This document shows, piece by piece, positions 10,952 through 23,786 of a DNA stretch of 64,000 bases (position 1 is the first letter of the stretch; the number at the start of each line of letters is the position of its first letter). This stretch comes from Trema orientale (taxonomy: Eukaryota; Streptophyta; Magnoliopsida; Rosales; Cannabaceae): contig JXTC01000150.1 in assembly GCA_002914845.1 (NCBI GenBank), positions 484,205 to 548,204 of the forward strand. Reading direction: 5' to 3'. The translations under genes and the position numbers were made by a program. The notes under the pieces are model-generated. The model did no database searches, was not told where the DNA came from, and worked only from the letters and a program-made list of their open reading frames with translations.

Positions 10952-12643
10952 ATGTTTGGGCAAATAAGGGCGTCGTCTTCTTCATTGGAGAGCTTAGAGA
11001 GGCCTACTTCGAAAATTCTCAAGGAAGATTCTCTCTCTATCTATGGTACTTTTCCGCTTTCTCTATCTTCAATTTTTTTATTTCATTTTATTAAAATGGG
11101 TTCTTTGTGGATGTGGTTTTACAGAATTGGTGTTCGATTCTTCAAACTGCATAGTTTGTTTTAGATGTTTATGGTTCTTTTTCTGATATGGGTTTGATTT
11201 GTCTGCTTGGTTGATGAGAAATCGCAAGAAAACATGAATATATATATATATAGATGTATGTATTGTATATTCACCCATAAAAAAAAAAAGAAGATATTTT
11301 GCATATGTCCAGAATTTTTAGCCTACTCACTTTAGGGAGCTCAGTTCTAGCTTCTTTTGATTTTTGTTTCAATTCTGTGATCTCTAAGTAAAAAAACGCT
11401 TGAATGTGACTAACTGCAAGATCTTGTATTGTTGGAATGGGTTATGAGATTTATTGCATGTTGATTGACTATGTTGAAGTAGTAACTATTGAGTTTTTTT
11501 TCCAAACTAGAAAAGTTATATTCCTTTTTATCGTTATTATTTCTTCAAGTACTTTTTAATTTTATAAGATAATTTCAAGCTACAATTTTGTTTTTAATGT
11601 TATTTTTATTTTTTTCTTTCTTGGGTCGTGTATCGAGTATGCCTACTAATTCTCTGGTTCGGGTCACCTTTGTTTCTGTCAAATAATTTGCATCAGAATG
11701 GATTGTTTTTGATTGGGAAGGGATGACTCAAGTTTTTGATTCCTTCCCGTTCCTCTTCAAACTCTTTACCTTTTTCAATTCTTTTCTTTTTGTAACAGAT
11801 TTGTAAATATGCCCTTAATATATTTCCATTTTCTTTTTCTGGTTATATATTTTGAACTGAGTTCTTATGATTTGTATGGCATGACATAGGGTGGAGAAGA
11901 ATATGGTATGTTCTGATTCATTTGGCTGAAATGACTTAAATTATATGTTTCATCATTCTAATACATGTAACAAAGAGCTTTTTTTCCTATGTTGTGTGAG
12001 TTTATGGTTGCTAAGTGCAATTTGTTGTAATGTCACTTAGTGGAAGCAAATGCAATAGGACGAACAAAATCTTTTACCTTGTTTCAGAGCTTCTAAGTCA
12101 TGGTCTTTATTCTAAATTTCCTTTTTATTTGGTTTAGAGGCCACACTTGTGAAGCTTAAACTCGGTTCTCAGAGCTACTTAAGTTTCCCCTCCGAGAAGG
12201 TGGGGCATATAGATGCTGTTTTGGTTTCAAGCTCAACCAGTTTGGAGCCTATGAAGGTAGATGTAAACTCTTCTGTTAGTACTTCACAGGATTGTCCAGA
12301 GTTCACAGGTTCACTCAACGAGGAGGTAACGACAATGGATACAGATTATCTTTCAACTAGCACACATCCAAGTTCTAGATTGACCAATTCGGTGAGTAGC
12401 TCTAAACAGCGGCAAGAAAGCGCTGCATCAATATTTTACCTTTTTTCTAAATTTAAAAATGCTCAAAATGCGGTTAGCTCATCATCCGAGGATTCGGTGA
12501 CTGCAGATAATTGTTATTCTGTAAGTATTCCTACAAATTTTAGCAGCTGTCAATCTGTTGATAGCACAGAGCAGGAATCAGAACAGGAATTTGTCACTTC
12601 ATTACGTGTTAATCCATTTGTGAGCTCTGAATTGGGTTCATGA
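10952..12643 (+). CDS. Uncharacterised serine-rich plant protein, two exons
   Basis: Exon 1 (10952-11045, beginning MFGQIRASSSSLESLERPTS) splices by GT-AG to exon 2 (12138-12643), giving 199 residues. The junction restores the reading YEATLVKLKLGSQ. The product is rich in Ser and Thr, with no signal peptide, membrane segment or enzyme motif visible. Short hydrophobic patches (ATLVKLKLGS; IFYLFSKFKNA) stand in an otherwise polar, probably disordered chain. The start is the ATG right after a GA-rich leader. I do not recognise the family. It lies alone between the two tandem kinase units and was not duplicated with them. Support comes from the good splice sites, the long open second exon and coding-like codon use. 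Confidence 0.6.
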
Positions 12644-14344
12644 TAGAAAGCTCTAGACTTTAAAATGTTGCTGAAATTTGGTACTTCTGTTGTAATTTAA
12701 AATGGAGTACATGAAGAAAAAAATAGGTGATCGTATATGTGCTACTTTGTTGTCAAATTTCTTTGTTACTTCGTCTCCAGTGTCAGTTAATGTGTTACAG
12801 TTTGTGTTCCTTTCTATGTAGTTATTACTGCCTGTCACCTTTATAAGGCATAACATAATTACATTAGTGAGTACATTATTATTCAAATCAATCTCCTCTT
12901 AACTTTATCCCTATATGCTAGAACTTTTGTCCATCTTGGACCTTGATTATTTCTTATGAAATCAAAACCTCCAGAAGGAAAGGTTTTCTTATGAAATCAA
13001 AACCTCCAGAAGGAAAGGTTTCTTATGAAATCAAAACCTCCAGAAGGAAAGGTTGTTGATGAAAACCCAGAATTATAAACGACGAGAATTAAAACAGGTA
13101 GATGTTAGGTGACGATGAAAACAACAACGAAAATGAGAAATCTTAAAGGCTCAAAAAAAGAAAAGAGCGACCCAAATTTTTTTCCTCTCTCCATACAGAG
13201 TTATTTTTTTTTTTTAATAAAACTATTTGATTTTTGAGGCTTAACTAAAACGAATGAACTCTCAGCTTGAATTGTAGAGGAAATGTAAGTCTCATCTTTG
13301 CTCTCCAATTTCTTAGAGGGGGAGACTTACAATTGTAGAGGAAATGTAAGTCTCGCCCACTGAAACTCTCAGCATTCGATCGCATGCAAGTTTCATCTTT
13401 GCTCTCCAATTTCTTAGTTATAACTTCGCTCTTCCGTGCTCTTTAACTTTCGGTATTGTTAAATTTTTTTAACATTTAATTCATTAGCACTTATATGTTC
13501 TGATTATATATGTAAATACTATAACACAAGAAACTTGTAACTGCTGTATCATTCTGGTTTTATTTTCTTATCGTATCATCTTTGTCCTCAAAAAGTAAAT
13601 CGTTGTGAATTTTTCCATGGTTTTCACCTGTCAAGTACCAACCTTCTAGGAGAAGGAGAAACGTTTAGGAGTTTTGATCATTATAATTGATTTCAGTTTT
13701 AGCTAGTTATTCACTACAAACATTGAATTGCTGGTTTTTGGTTTATTAAATTTGCAATTTGATTCTCTTTTCATTTATGTGATTTGGTTCTTTCGACTGG
13801 AAAATTGAAGTAAAGCCAAAAACTCTGCGTGTTGAGAAGGCAATTGGTGTTATCAGTGTTGAGATGGGGAAGAGAACGATGGGGAAAATTGTTTGCTCAA
13901 TGTCATAATAGTAAGTAAATGTGAGAATTGAAATATATTGCTCAAGTAATCTTCTTTAGAAACCACTAGTGTTTGTTTTAATGGAAATTATGATCACCTT
14001 GATATACTTCTGAATTTTTTGAATGAGAGCCTTCACATTCAAGAGCAGGGCTTGAAAATCTCTGTTTTTCATATTTATCTTATCTATTTATATCAACTTT
14101 GTTTATGTTTATTTACTTCAGAGATTGGAAATGGTATGTTGGATTGTGTGTACATATATATATTCTGTCTCTTCTCTCGGCAAAGAAAATCAGGGTTGCT
14201 TGTTGGTTCTAGCTAAGGGTTTAGTGAAATTAGTCTCCACGTCACCATAACAAATGTTTAGAAGAACTGCGCTAAAAAATAAATGGTATTCTATAGCCGT
14301 ATCCGTTTGCGCTCGTGTTTTCATAATTTGGCTATCCTTCTTAA
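12644..14344. other. Spacer with small local duplications
   Basis: Contains the minisatellite and a duplicated pair of phrases near 13255-13420 (GTAGAGGAAATGTAAGTCTC twice; TTTGCTCTCCAATTTCTTAG twice). Near 13810-13915 there is a short exon-like piece reading VEKAIGVISVEMGKRTMGKI followed by GTAAGT, which I cannot assign to a gene. Confidence 0.45.
12951..13053. repeat. Three-copy minisatellite, about 35-bp unit
   Basis: Three nearly identical tandem units contain CTTATGAAATCAAAACCTCC followed by AGAAGGAAAGG. They lie 3' of the uncharacterised gene. Confidence 0.9.
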
Positions 14345-15583
14345 CGGGGTCTAATTCTAAATGCTCGGTGGGGTGACTTCTGGTATTTAAAAACTGATCG
14401 TCTTTCGTACTGCTTTAATAATTTACTGAATCCTGAAAAAAAAAAAAAAAGACGAATAAAAAACCGAGCTTAGGAATCATCAGAGTTCCTTTTTCAAGTC
14501 TATATTGACTGAAAGGAAGGTCATGTCTTGCAATTGTTTAAGCAACTTTGATGGCTTACACGCGAGACACCGTCCCTGTAGCCTGTCCCCTTGATAATGA
14601 ATTGTCCCAGTAATGATTGTAATCCACATCCTAAGTTCTTATTTCATTGACTTTTCTCGGTTTCTCTTTTCTTTCTTTTTTTTTTTTTTGAAAGGGACTT
14701 TTCTCGTTTTTGTATCAATGGTTTGAACCAAAATCTTTTCTCAAGTCTCAACGCGTCAATGGTAAAGTTATACCAAGGCTAAAAAAGAATATACAGGAAT
14801 ACATTTAAGACCATACAACCATCTTAAACGGATAGCATTCTAGACCATAGAATAAATGAAATGGGCCCCAAAATTAAAAGCATTTTTTAAAGAAAAAAAA
14901 AAACAAAAGAAATTTTTTATTAACGTATGATGCTACCACAAGTATCCATAGTATTGTTGTTTATACTAATATGAATCGACATTTAGAAGCGTAATCCACA
15001 AGTATATGTCTTGACTAATTCTAATATGATTGGCATTTAGAAACTTGAGCTACTAATACGTGTTAACCAAAAATTGTGTGTACAAACTAGAATATATTAA
15101 CCAAACCAAAATAAATGAAAAGAAAATACGGGAAATAAATTAAATGAAAAAAAAAAGAGATAAAGATAAGAATAAAGAAAAATGAAAAAGAAAGAAATGG
15201 ACACAACTTATTTTTTGGGCTAAACACTTAGAAGGCCAACAAGACAGCCAGTCCTCTCCAGTCTCAACTATCTAGTTTTTACCTTTAACTCAACCTTTTT
15301 CTTTACACAAGAAGCCTTACAAGCCACGCATTTAAAACACTTCTGTATACGCAATGGACTGACCACCTCTACTCCCCTGCACCTGCACCTGTACCTGCAC
15401 CTGCACGAGCTCTCACTTTCATTTTCATTCCTGCCTATGTGTTCGACTCTATGTTTCTCTCCAACCACATTTTTCTTTCCCTCGTATCGAAGCATTTCTC
15501 TGTCGTTCGCCGTTTTCCCAACGTGCTAGATTGTCGTTTAGTGTAGTTTTCAAGATCAGAGTGAGACCCCAACGATATTAACA

Positions 15584-18500
15584 ATGCTTCCTTTGCCTAT
15601 TCTCGATTTCAAGGATTTTCAGGACAATTTTGTCACCCATTTCCGACCTTGGCAACGCTCTTTTCAGTTTTGGGTTCGAGCCGTTGATATCTATTCTGGG
15701 TACAAGGTCTCTTTCTCTGTTTCTCTGTCTGTCTGTCTCTCTCTATATATATTGTATATGTGTACAAGTGCTTGCATATTCCGTAGCTATGGAATTTGAG
15801 TGGTTGGGGTTGTTTATTTCAATGGGTTATATTGGGTTTGTGCAGGTGTTTCAGCTTCGAGTGAGTTTGGTTAAGGATGTACAGAAGCAGGAGGAAATGT
15901 GGGAAAGGCAGCATGAATTTGCGGCTGAGAAGATATATTCTATGTGCGCTGACCTCGGCGGTTTCTTCCTCAAAGTACTTGCTTTTTCTCCTTTCTGTCT
16001 TTTCATTTGAGTCCTTACTCTTCTGAATTTAAAATTTTAATTCAATGAAAGGGAATTTGTTAATTTTCAGATGGGTTCTGGTCCATTTGCTTTGCTTGTG
16101 TCAGAACTTTTTTTTTTATTGATATAGATTTCTTGTTACTTTATCCATGTTGGGTAAGATGTATTAACTTGATATATGGAGTATAGAAGCAATGGTTCAT
16201 GAAGTTGAATTTTTTTTTCCTAGAAGTTATGCATTTTTGAATGACTGTTCTGTTTTTCATTTGTTTTTGAGCGAGTCGTGGAGTTTCTGGTTGGGTTTGG
16301 AAGAAAGCGAGCAATTTACTGTGGTGGTTTTGGTTTTATAGTTTTTGAGCTTGATATCAACATGTCTTGGACGGGGTTTCAATTAGGTTGCCCAAATTAT
16401 CGGGAAGCCGGACTTGGCCCCTGCTGCGTGGGTGAGAAGGCTTGTTACACTGTGCGATCAAGCTCCTGCAACCTCGTTTGGTGTAGTTCAACATGTGCTG
16501 GAGAAGGAGTTTGGTCGAAGTGTTTGGGAAATGTTCGATACATTTGATGAGTACCCTCTTGGTTCTGCCTCAATTGCACAGGTATTTCAGTGAATGTGAA
16601 AGTAGATTCTGGTTTTCAGGATATTTTGGCTGAATATACATTTTATGCTTAAATTAGGTTCATCGAGCAAGATTAAAAGGCGATAAGAGTGACATTGTTG
16701 TCAAGGTAAGGGAATTTGGATAAGCTGTGGGTTCTTAGTGTTTGTAAAGCTCTAACGTCTTATGTCCTATAATAGGTGCAACATCCTGGAGTTCAGGATC
16801 TGATGATGACAGATATCCATAACTTGCAAGCTTTTGCTTTATATATGCAAAAGACGGATATCAAATTTGATCTCTACTCTGTGACCAAAGAAATGGAGAA
16901 ACAGGTTTCACATTGTTTCTTTGACGTTATTCGGATTGGGTGTGAAATATGAATCAGACATACGTATTGGATTATAACTTCCCTGTATTTATGCCATTTA
17001 AGATTGGATATGAATTCGACTTCATGAGGGAGGCTAATGCCATGGAAAAAATTCGACGGTTTCTGTATGAGAACAACAAAAAGACTCCTGTTTTGGTGCC
17101 ACGAGTGGTGCAGGATATGGTTACTAGGTTTGTAATGCCTCAACCCAATATATGTGGTGAGAATTGCAAATTCTGATTTGAGATAAGAAATATAACAAGT
17201 TATTTGAATATTACACCCATATGTATGGGTGTCTTTCCATGAAAATGTGTAAGAGTATGTATTTGATTAAAAGGGTACAGAAACTATTTAGTACCTTTAT
17301 TGACAACCCAGTAATTGAGGAGAGTACTATTGCCGCTTGGCTTTATGTAGTCCTCTTATCAAGTTTCTTGGAACTTTATGTGTTTTATACGGTAGAGAAA
17401 ATTGGAAAAGGAATAGTTTGCAGCTCGTAACATGTTTCTGGTTATTTATTGGTCATTCTTTCAAAAGTTCACTGATGAAACAAAGCACTGCAACATGCCA
17501 CTCCACCTATTATGACCTCGCCATAGAGTGGACGATGCTGTATTTTTTGTGAAATAACTTAACTAATTCAGTAATTCTTGTAACTGAGAAACTGGCAGTC
17601 TTTTTTCCTTGAAATTTCTCTTTTATCAATCTCACGCTGTTTCATTGCTGCTGCACTTATATTTATTTGATAAACATTTGTGATCTGTCCGTTTTTTTTT
17701 TTTCTGTGTTTGATTAGGAGGGTCTTAGTTATGGAATATATTGATGGAATCCCGATCCTTAATCTTGGTGATGAAATAGTAAAAAGAGGCATAAATCCTG
17801 GTGGTAAGATTGCGGCAGCAGCAAAGGAGTAAGTCTCTGAACTTCCTTGATGGTTGGGGTCTTCTTCTTTTTTCTTTCTACCCCTCATTTCCTTATTTCT
17901 TTTCCATATATGCACATGAAGTTCTATCTTGCTATTAGTATTTCTAAGCTTTTTCTATAACTTGAAGCTACTGAGGGATCCGTCCTTCATTCTTTTGTTT
18001 ACATCCCTTGTTTCCTTTTACGTGCCTCTACGTTTTTTTCTCCCTACTAGCTTATTTCTTGACTCGTGTCTCTTTTCCCCCACTCTTTGTTGTTTCTGTA
18101 AGATCTGTCACATCTGTGACTTCCACATTTCCATTTGAAAGGGCCTCTTTCCAGAATCCATTATTTCTCTTTTTTCCCCCTTCTTGATGATAGATTTAAC
18201 TTGGAGCAAGTTAGCCTTGTTGAAACAATATTTCATGTAGAATATTTTTTAGACATGGATGAAAGAAAATAAAATTCTTTTTACGATGGAGCTTACTTTC
18301 GATAGTTTGTATATTGAGTAGGCATAGCAGTTAATAATTTTACTGAAAGTGCAGGAAAATTCTCAAGAGTTTAACACTAGCATATGGACAAATGATTCTG
18401 AAGAGTGGTTTCTTCCATGCAGATCCTCATCCGGGAAATATCTTGATATGTAAAGGTTCAGAGGCAAGTGAAAACCTATATATAATGTTCCCCTTACACT

Positions 18501-20436
18501 TTCTTACATTGGCTGGAACGTTTTCAATATTCTCTTTCTAGCTAATCGCCTGCTTTGTAGAATATGATATTTCTTAAATATTGAAAAAAGGTTTCAAAGA
18601 AAATTGAACATATTTATAATTATACCGTCTGCATTTAAAACCAACTGAGAAAATTAATGTCAGCTAACTTTCCCAAATCAGGTTGCCCTGCTAGACTATG
18701 GGCAAGTGAAGGATCTCCCAGATGCGTTGAGGCTGGGTTATGCTAATCTTGTTCTGGCCATAGCAGATAATGACCCTAAAAAGGCATCAGAAAGCTACAG
18801 GTAGTATATTTTGCAGTAAAGCAGTCGGTTCATAAGTAACCATTAGTATCCCATGATGAGAAGATGGTTTAGGGATGATGAGCTAGGGACCAACAGAGAA
18901 GAAAATGACACTCATGAAGATATGGCAAAAATAAGAAAAAGAGTAATAGGAGATTTAATTGTGCTCTCACTCCTCTCTCTCTCTATTATTCACATATTTA
19001 TATATGTATACACATATTCTATATACATATATTTATACTTGTGTATACTCAACATTTTAGTGATAGATAGGGTCAGTGATGTGATTAAATGAGCTATGGC
19101 GAAAACATGCCAGTGTGAAGGATTTTTGTCCTTTATAGTTTCTGTTATGTCCCATAATTTGCTGATATATGATTGGTTTGACTTCTATTATAGGGAGCTT
19201 GGCATAGGCACCTTAAGCAAATGTGAAAATGAACAGCAGGAATTGTTCAGGTTGGCACAGACAATGTTCGACACAAAATTACCCACTGGAGTGACAATGC
19301 TGCAACCTTTTTCTGAGGATTCTTCAATTAAAAAAATTGCTGTTCAGGTAGGTTTTGAACATCCAAAAGTTCATCGGCTCACTTCTTGTGTATTTCCAGG
19401 GGCTTATCATGTGTTTATCTTATCAACCGGAATATATGTTGCGTTATTCTTCTTTTCTTAAATTGTGTCTTCTTCTGGATGAAACTGTTTTGGTTCCTTT
19501 GGAATTGTACCATTCTTCCATACTTTCTGAAGACTTGCTTTGATGGAATTCAACCCGTGAGCAACAAAAAATGCATAAAAACTTTGTTCATAAGGATTTT
19601 GAGAAATGAATTGCGTAGTTGTGGTACTACTTATGAAGGATGAATATGTTTTTAGTTTTCTTCACTTTCCAGAGTAAATGAATTCAACGTAATAGGGATA
19701 TGGAAATTTTGTTGCTTTCAAATGAATGCTGTTTTCATTGCTTTTCTAGTTAATAATAGTTCTATTAGGTAAGATAGCGAGAAGAAAACGACAAGTTTAG
19801 TGAATTTGACTTCAGAATGGTTGAACAAGCAATAAACAGTGTGCCAGAATTATATACTATCTTCGACGACAAAGTAATTTCTTTCCTTGTCATGCTTGTG
19901 GTAGTCTTTTCCAGAGGAATTGTTTTCTGTACTACGGACAGTGCATCTATTGAGAGGACTCAGTGTTGGTCTGGGAATCAACTACTCATGTGCTGAACAA
20001 TGGAGACCCATCGCAGAAGAAGCTTTATACCAAGCTGGGAGATTAAAAGGTGACCCTTCCAATTTCATAAAAACACATGGCAAGAAAATCACTTCTCTTG
20101 GTCTTTGATTGTGTCTTTTTTTTTTTTTTCATCGAAAGTATCTTTCTTTTCTCATGCTAGATAATATGTATCCCGGCCATTTTCATTTACTGAGCAATAA
20201 AATCCTTTTCTTTTATTTACCTTCATAGAAGGAAGAATATGTAAGCAGAACTTGAAAACAAAGAAACAGAGAAAAACAAGAAATCATCCGTCTCAAGAGC
20301 TAAAATATGTTCCAGTTTTTTTCTTTCTCCTCCTCTCCCATGCTTAACATGTTGATTTGGTAATATTTCAGGCAAGGACATCAAGCCTAGATCCCGTCGC
20401 CGTGGTTTACTAGGAAGATTATTTTTGAGAGACTGA
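15584..20436 (+). CDS. ABC1/AarF (ADCK/UbiB-like) kinase family protein, intact tandem copy
   Basis: An atypical kinase of the ABC1K family, whose members control quinone and lipid metabolism in plastids and mitochondria. The target of this one is unknown. Twelve exons (15584-15706, 15846-15974, 16387-16581, 16658-16705, 16776-16904, 17003-17127, 17718-17828, 18355-18463, 18682-18800, 19194-19347, 19905-20049, 20372-20436) join in frame to 483 residues. Family motifs are visible: a KxGQ-like FLKVAQ (about 82-87), ASIAQVH (145-151), the VVK lysine (165), YEFDFMREAN (from 211), catalytic HADPHPGN (308-315) and metal-binding LLDYG (326-330). Intron 8 begins GCAAGT, a GC-AG intron. The N-terminus shows no clear transit peptide. 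From memory the closest Arabidopsis gene is AT4G24810, next to RPN7. It is the only working copy here. Confidence 0.92.
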
Positions 20437-20826
20437 CTGATTGACTTAATGACGAGCAGTATGCTTCAATTGGGAAGAATTTTTGTAGCTTGTTGAGTCG
20501 TTAATCTTTTCCCAGTCATTATATTACTACAAGAATAGGAAAATTCTATTCACTATTTGCATGTATTTTGTACTTGGAAACCACAAGCTCTTGTATGATC
20601 TTTACATTCAGTTTCTATATATGAAATTTTAAGGCAATGATGGCTTTGTTCAAGACTTCTATAAAGAGCTGTGGACAAGCTCCCAGTCCTTAATTGGTAT
20701 TCTTATTATTATGGAGGTATTTAAACTTAGAAGCTAGCTTATATTATTGTGATATTTCTGGCTTGAATTTCTCAATAGAAGATTTTAGTAAACTCCATGT
20801 TAGGTAGTCTTTCGATTTGGGATACG

Positions 20827-20988
20827 TGACACCAAGAGAGACCCTTGAGTTGTGAAGACAGGAGTTCACATGTCGTCTTCGATGAAGCTCACCCAACTGG
20901 TAAAGTTATCTAGATTTTTGCTGAAAAATGCTTCAATGGAAATGGCTCATGCCAACCATTGAATGTCCAAGAATTAGCCCAAGTATAA
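20827..20988 (+). pseudogene. GDSL lipase last-exon relic, downstream of ABC1K copy 2
   Basis: Translates to CEDRSSHVVFDEAHPTGKVI, an in-frame TAG, then IFAEKCFNGNGSCQPLNV and QELAQV before TAA. The intact gene at 43142-44712 ends [14 protein letters not shown], so homology reaches the natural stop. A frame change near 20855 and the internal stop make it non-functional. It is paired with the relic at 9611-9747. Confidence 0.78.
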
Positions 20989-21193
20989 TCAGTCAGGGCT
21001 TCTAAATGAGCGATTCCTTATAAAATGTTAGACATTGTAATTTGCTTGTGGGTTTCTATCACTTTTACATATAAAAAACTAAAAGAATTAAAAAATACAG
21101 AACTCAGGTTTTTTTATAAATTTTCGTACGGTTTTTATTAGAAAAATATCACTTTTTAAAAAATATTTTAAAAAATACCATTTTTTAAAATAG

Positions 21194-22152
21194 TCACTGG
21201 TTACCAGTTAGGCCTGTACCCAGGTGGGTACCTATGTAATTTGTAGCAACGATCCACTGTATGGCCCGTGACGCCACAATGGGTACAGATAGGCCGAGAT
21301 CTCTTTTGGGCTTGGCCTGAGAAGCAAAAGTCGCAACAGAAGGAGCAGCTGTAGCAGGCAAGGAGTGACTGAAAGCCATGGGAGGAGGCGAAGGAGAGGA
21401 CCCAGAGCCGATAGAGCGTTGTCGTTCCTCCTGGATGATGAGATTGAATGTCTTTTGAAGAGACGGTAAAGGATCAATCAATAAAATCTGCCCACGGATA
21501 GCTACATAAGACTCATTCAGACCTATAAGGAATTGCAAAATAGATTCTTGTTGTTGAAACGCTACACAATCGGTCATAACCGCCGCATCGACAAACAAGT
21601 ATAGGTTGACAATTTTTGATCTCATCCCATAGTATCTTCAAACGAGTATAATAAGTATTTATGTCGAGTGAACCTTGAGTGAGACCTATCAATTACTGTC
21701 GAAGCTGGAAGATGCGAGGAGCGTTACTTTGGTGGAAGCGATCGTGCAAATCGACCCAGACAGTATGAGCCTTTTCAAAGTAAAGGAGACTATCAGCAAT
21801 CTCCTTGCTGACAGCATTAAGAAGCTAAGATTAGACCATACTATCACAGCGGGACCAAATACCAGAAGTCGGATGGTCAGGAGAAGGACGCGGAAGAGAT
21901 CCATCGACGAAGCCCAATTTATTTTTGGCATTGAGAACCACGAGCATGGAACGACTCCAAGTATTGTAATTAGGGCCATTGAGGATGTGAGAAACAAGAC
22001 CTAGACCCGGGTGATCACCATTGCGAAGGAAAAAAGGACTATGAGCAGCATCCATGGATTGTTGGTCATTTCGGGGTGGGAGATTGGAAGAAGAAGAAGG
22101 GGTCAATGGTTGGAAGCGATTAGCATTGTTATTCTGGCCACTACGAGGCATG
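21194..22152 (-). pseudogene. Copia-type gag relic
   Basis: Read on the minus strand it opens MPRSGQNNNANRFQPLTPSS and continues with the copia N-terminal region (PNYNTWSRSMLVVLNAKNKL). It then passes through frame changes to ESILQFLIGLNESYVAIRGQ and DPLPSLQKTFNLIIQEERQR, typical of Ty1/copia gag. A degenerate zinc-knuckle region follows near 21200-21290. No integrase or reverse transcriptase follows. Its 5' leader is missing because the sequence runs straight into the intron of the PBF1-like pseudogene at about 22155. Confidence 0.85.
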
Positions 22153-23786
22153 GTTTAGGGCCAACTTATAGTGTGAATATCTCCTTGAGAGGCAGCCGCA
22201 AAAGCCATTTGCACCAATCTAATTGCTGCCATTGGAGTAAGGGTGGTAGTGACACCATCTGGACCAACTGCAAATGCACCTATAGCATCATCCTATAATC
22301 AAAGGAAATTTATGAATTACAATGGTTAAGCATTTAAGATTAGTATATAACTCAGCAGGAATGACAAGCTCTGGAAGAAGCTATGAACAAATAATTAAGG
22401 ATAAAATAAACTTGAGGTTAAGCGTATACGTACTCAGGGATTGGATGCTGTTCCACTGGGGTAGGGATTGGGTGTTGTGGCACTAGGGTAGGGATAGGAT
22501 GCTATTCCACCGGGGCAGGAATTAGATGTTGTGCCTCTGGGCAAGGATTGCATGCTGTTCCACTGGGCAACTAGGGCAGGGACTGGATGTTGTGCCACCG
22601 CGGTAGGAACAACAATCTAAAATGCCATAAATTGAATTCGTGGGCATTGTTAGTATTTAAGAAAACGGAAAAAATGCATTACCACTATGGAAAAATATAT
22701 CAAGACGGAGTAGGAATATGTATATGCATATACCTGAGCAGTAGGCAATGGAAGAGGGACAGCAGACCTTAAGTACAATTTCAAAATAGCTAGGATATGA
22801 GTACCACCAGACCCTTTGGCGCCATAGGCAACCCTTTGGTGAAAATTGAGAGGGTCACATATATGGACAAATGGATAGCCTATTAAAATTCAAACAATGT
22901 CAATATATCTAAATCTAATAAAGAGCATAGCATAGCATTGCATATCATGCAGTAGAAGAGAGCTTAAGTACCTTTCTCATCATAAGAGCCAAAAATGTGA
23001 TAGGAGTGACAGACGAACCATTGTTTCAGGTACAGAATGTTGGTCAGCATGTGAAGAAGTGCAGTGAAACTCATTGTCTTACCATGTTCAAGTTCATAAT
23101 GCTTTTCACATAATATAAAAATGCGTTAACATAGGTGCATTGCAATACATGAAGACATGAGGCTTAGGCAATACACTAGAAAAAAAAAAAAAGACAAAAA
23201 ACAAAAAAACGAAAAAAACAAAAACAAGGCTTAGGCAAATACAGAGGTGGCTTAGGTACCTTCTTTTGTGCAGTCATTTGTTTTTGCAAAATTTTGACAT
23301 CAACTTGATGTCCAATGGAAGCCAAAACGCACTGTTTTGACCTACAAATACAAATCATTCAAAGTAAATTAAGAGGTATTATACTCTATATATATATCAA
23401 AAATAATAAATAGGTGCGCATATATTTTTTATATATATATATTTATTTTTATATACACGTATACTCTATATATATATATATATATCAAAAATCAAATAAA
23501 TCAAATAGGAAAAGTATCCTTTTATCGAAAAGAAGCAGATCAATTAATTATGAGTAATTATCTTCATAAGTATAATAAATATATAAAAATAAAAAAAAGG
23601 AAAAAAAAAAGTAAACGTACAGAGAAAAAATATATATAATGCACATCAAAAATCAAAAGGGGAAGTAAATCCAGTAACCCCTTTTCTAGTAGATTTGCTC
23701 TAATAATAAAACCTTAGTGTAATAAATAAAAATTTATGTGATAAAAGAGAAACTATATATATATATAAGCGCAAACTTTATTTTTT

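Larger units (their letters stand above)
14345..21055 (+). repeat. Tandem duplication unit B
   Basis: Second copy of the unit described at 3515-9800, in the same orientation, holding the intact ABC1-kinase gene and a second GDSL relic. Introns and both flanks align with unit A. Where unit A holds a MITE and an inverted block, unit B has uninterrupted ancestral-looking sequence, so unit B shows the pre-insertion state. Confidence 0.85.

Noticed and set aside
13810..13915. Exon-like VEKAIGVISVEMGKRTMGKI followed by GTAAGT
   Set aside because: It is too short, no matching neighbouring exons were found and the family is unknown; mentioned only in the spacer entry.
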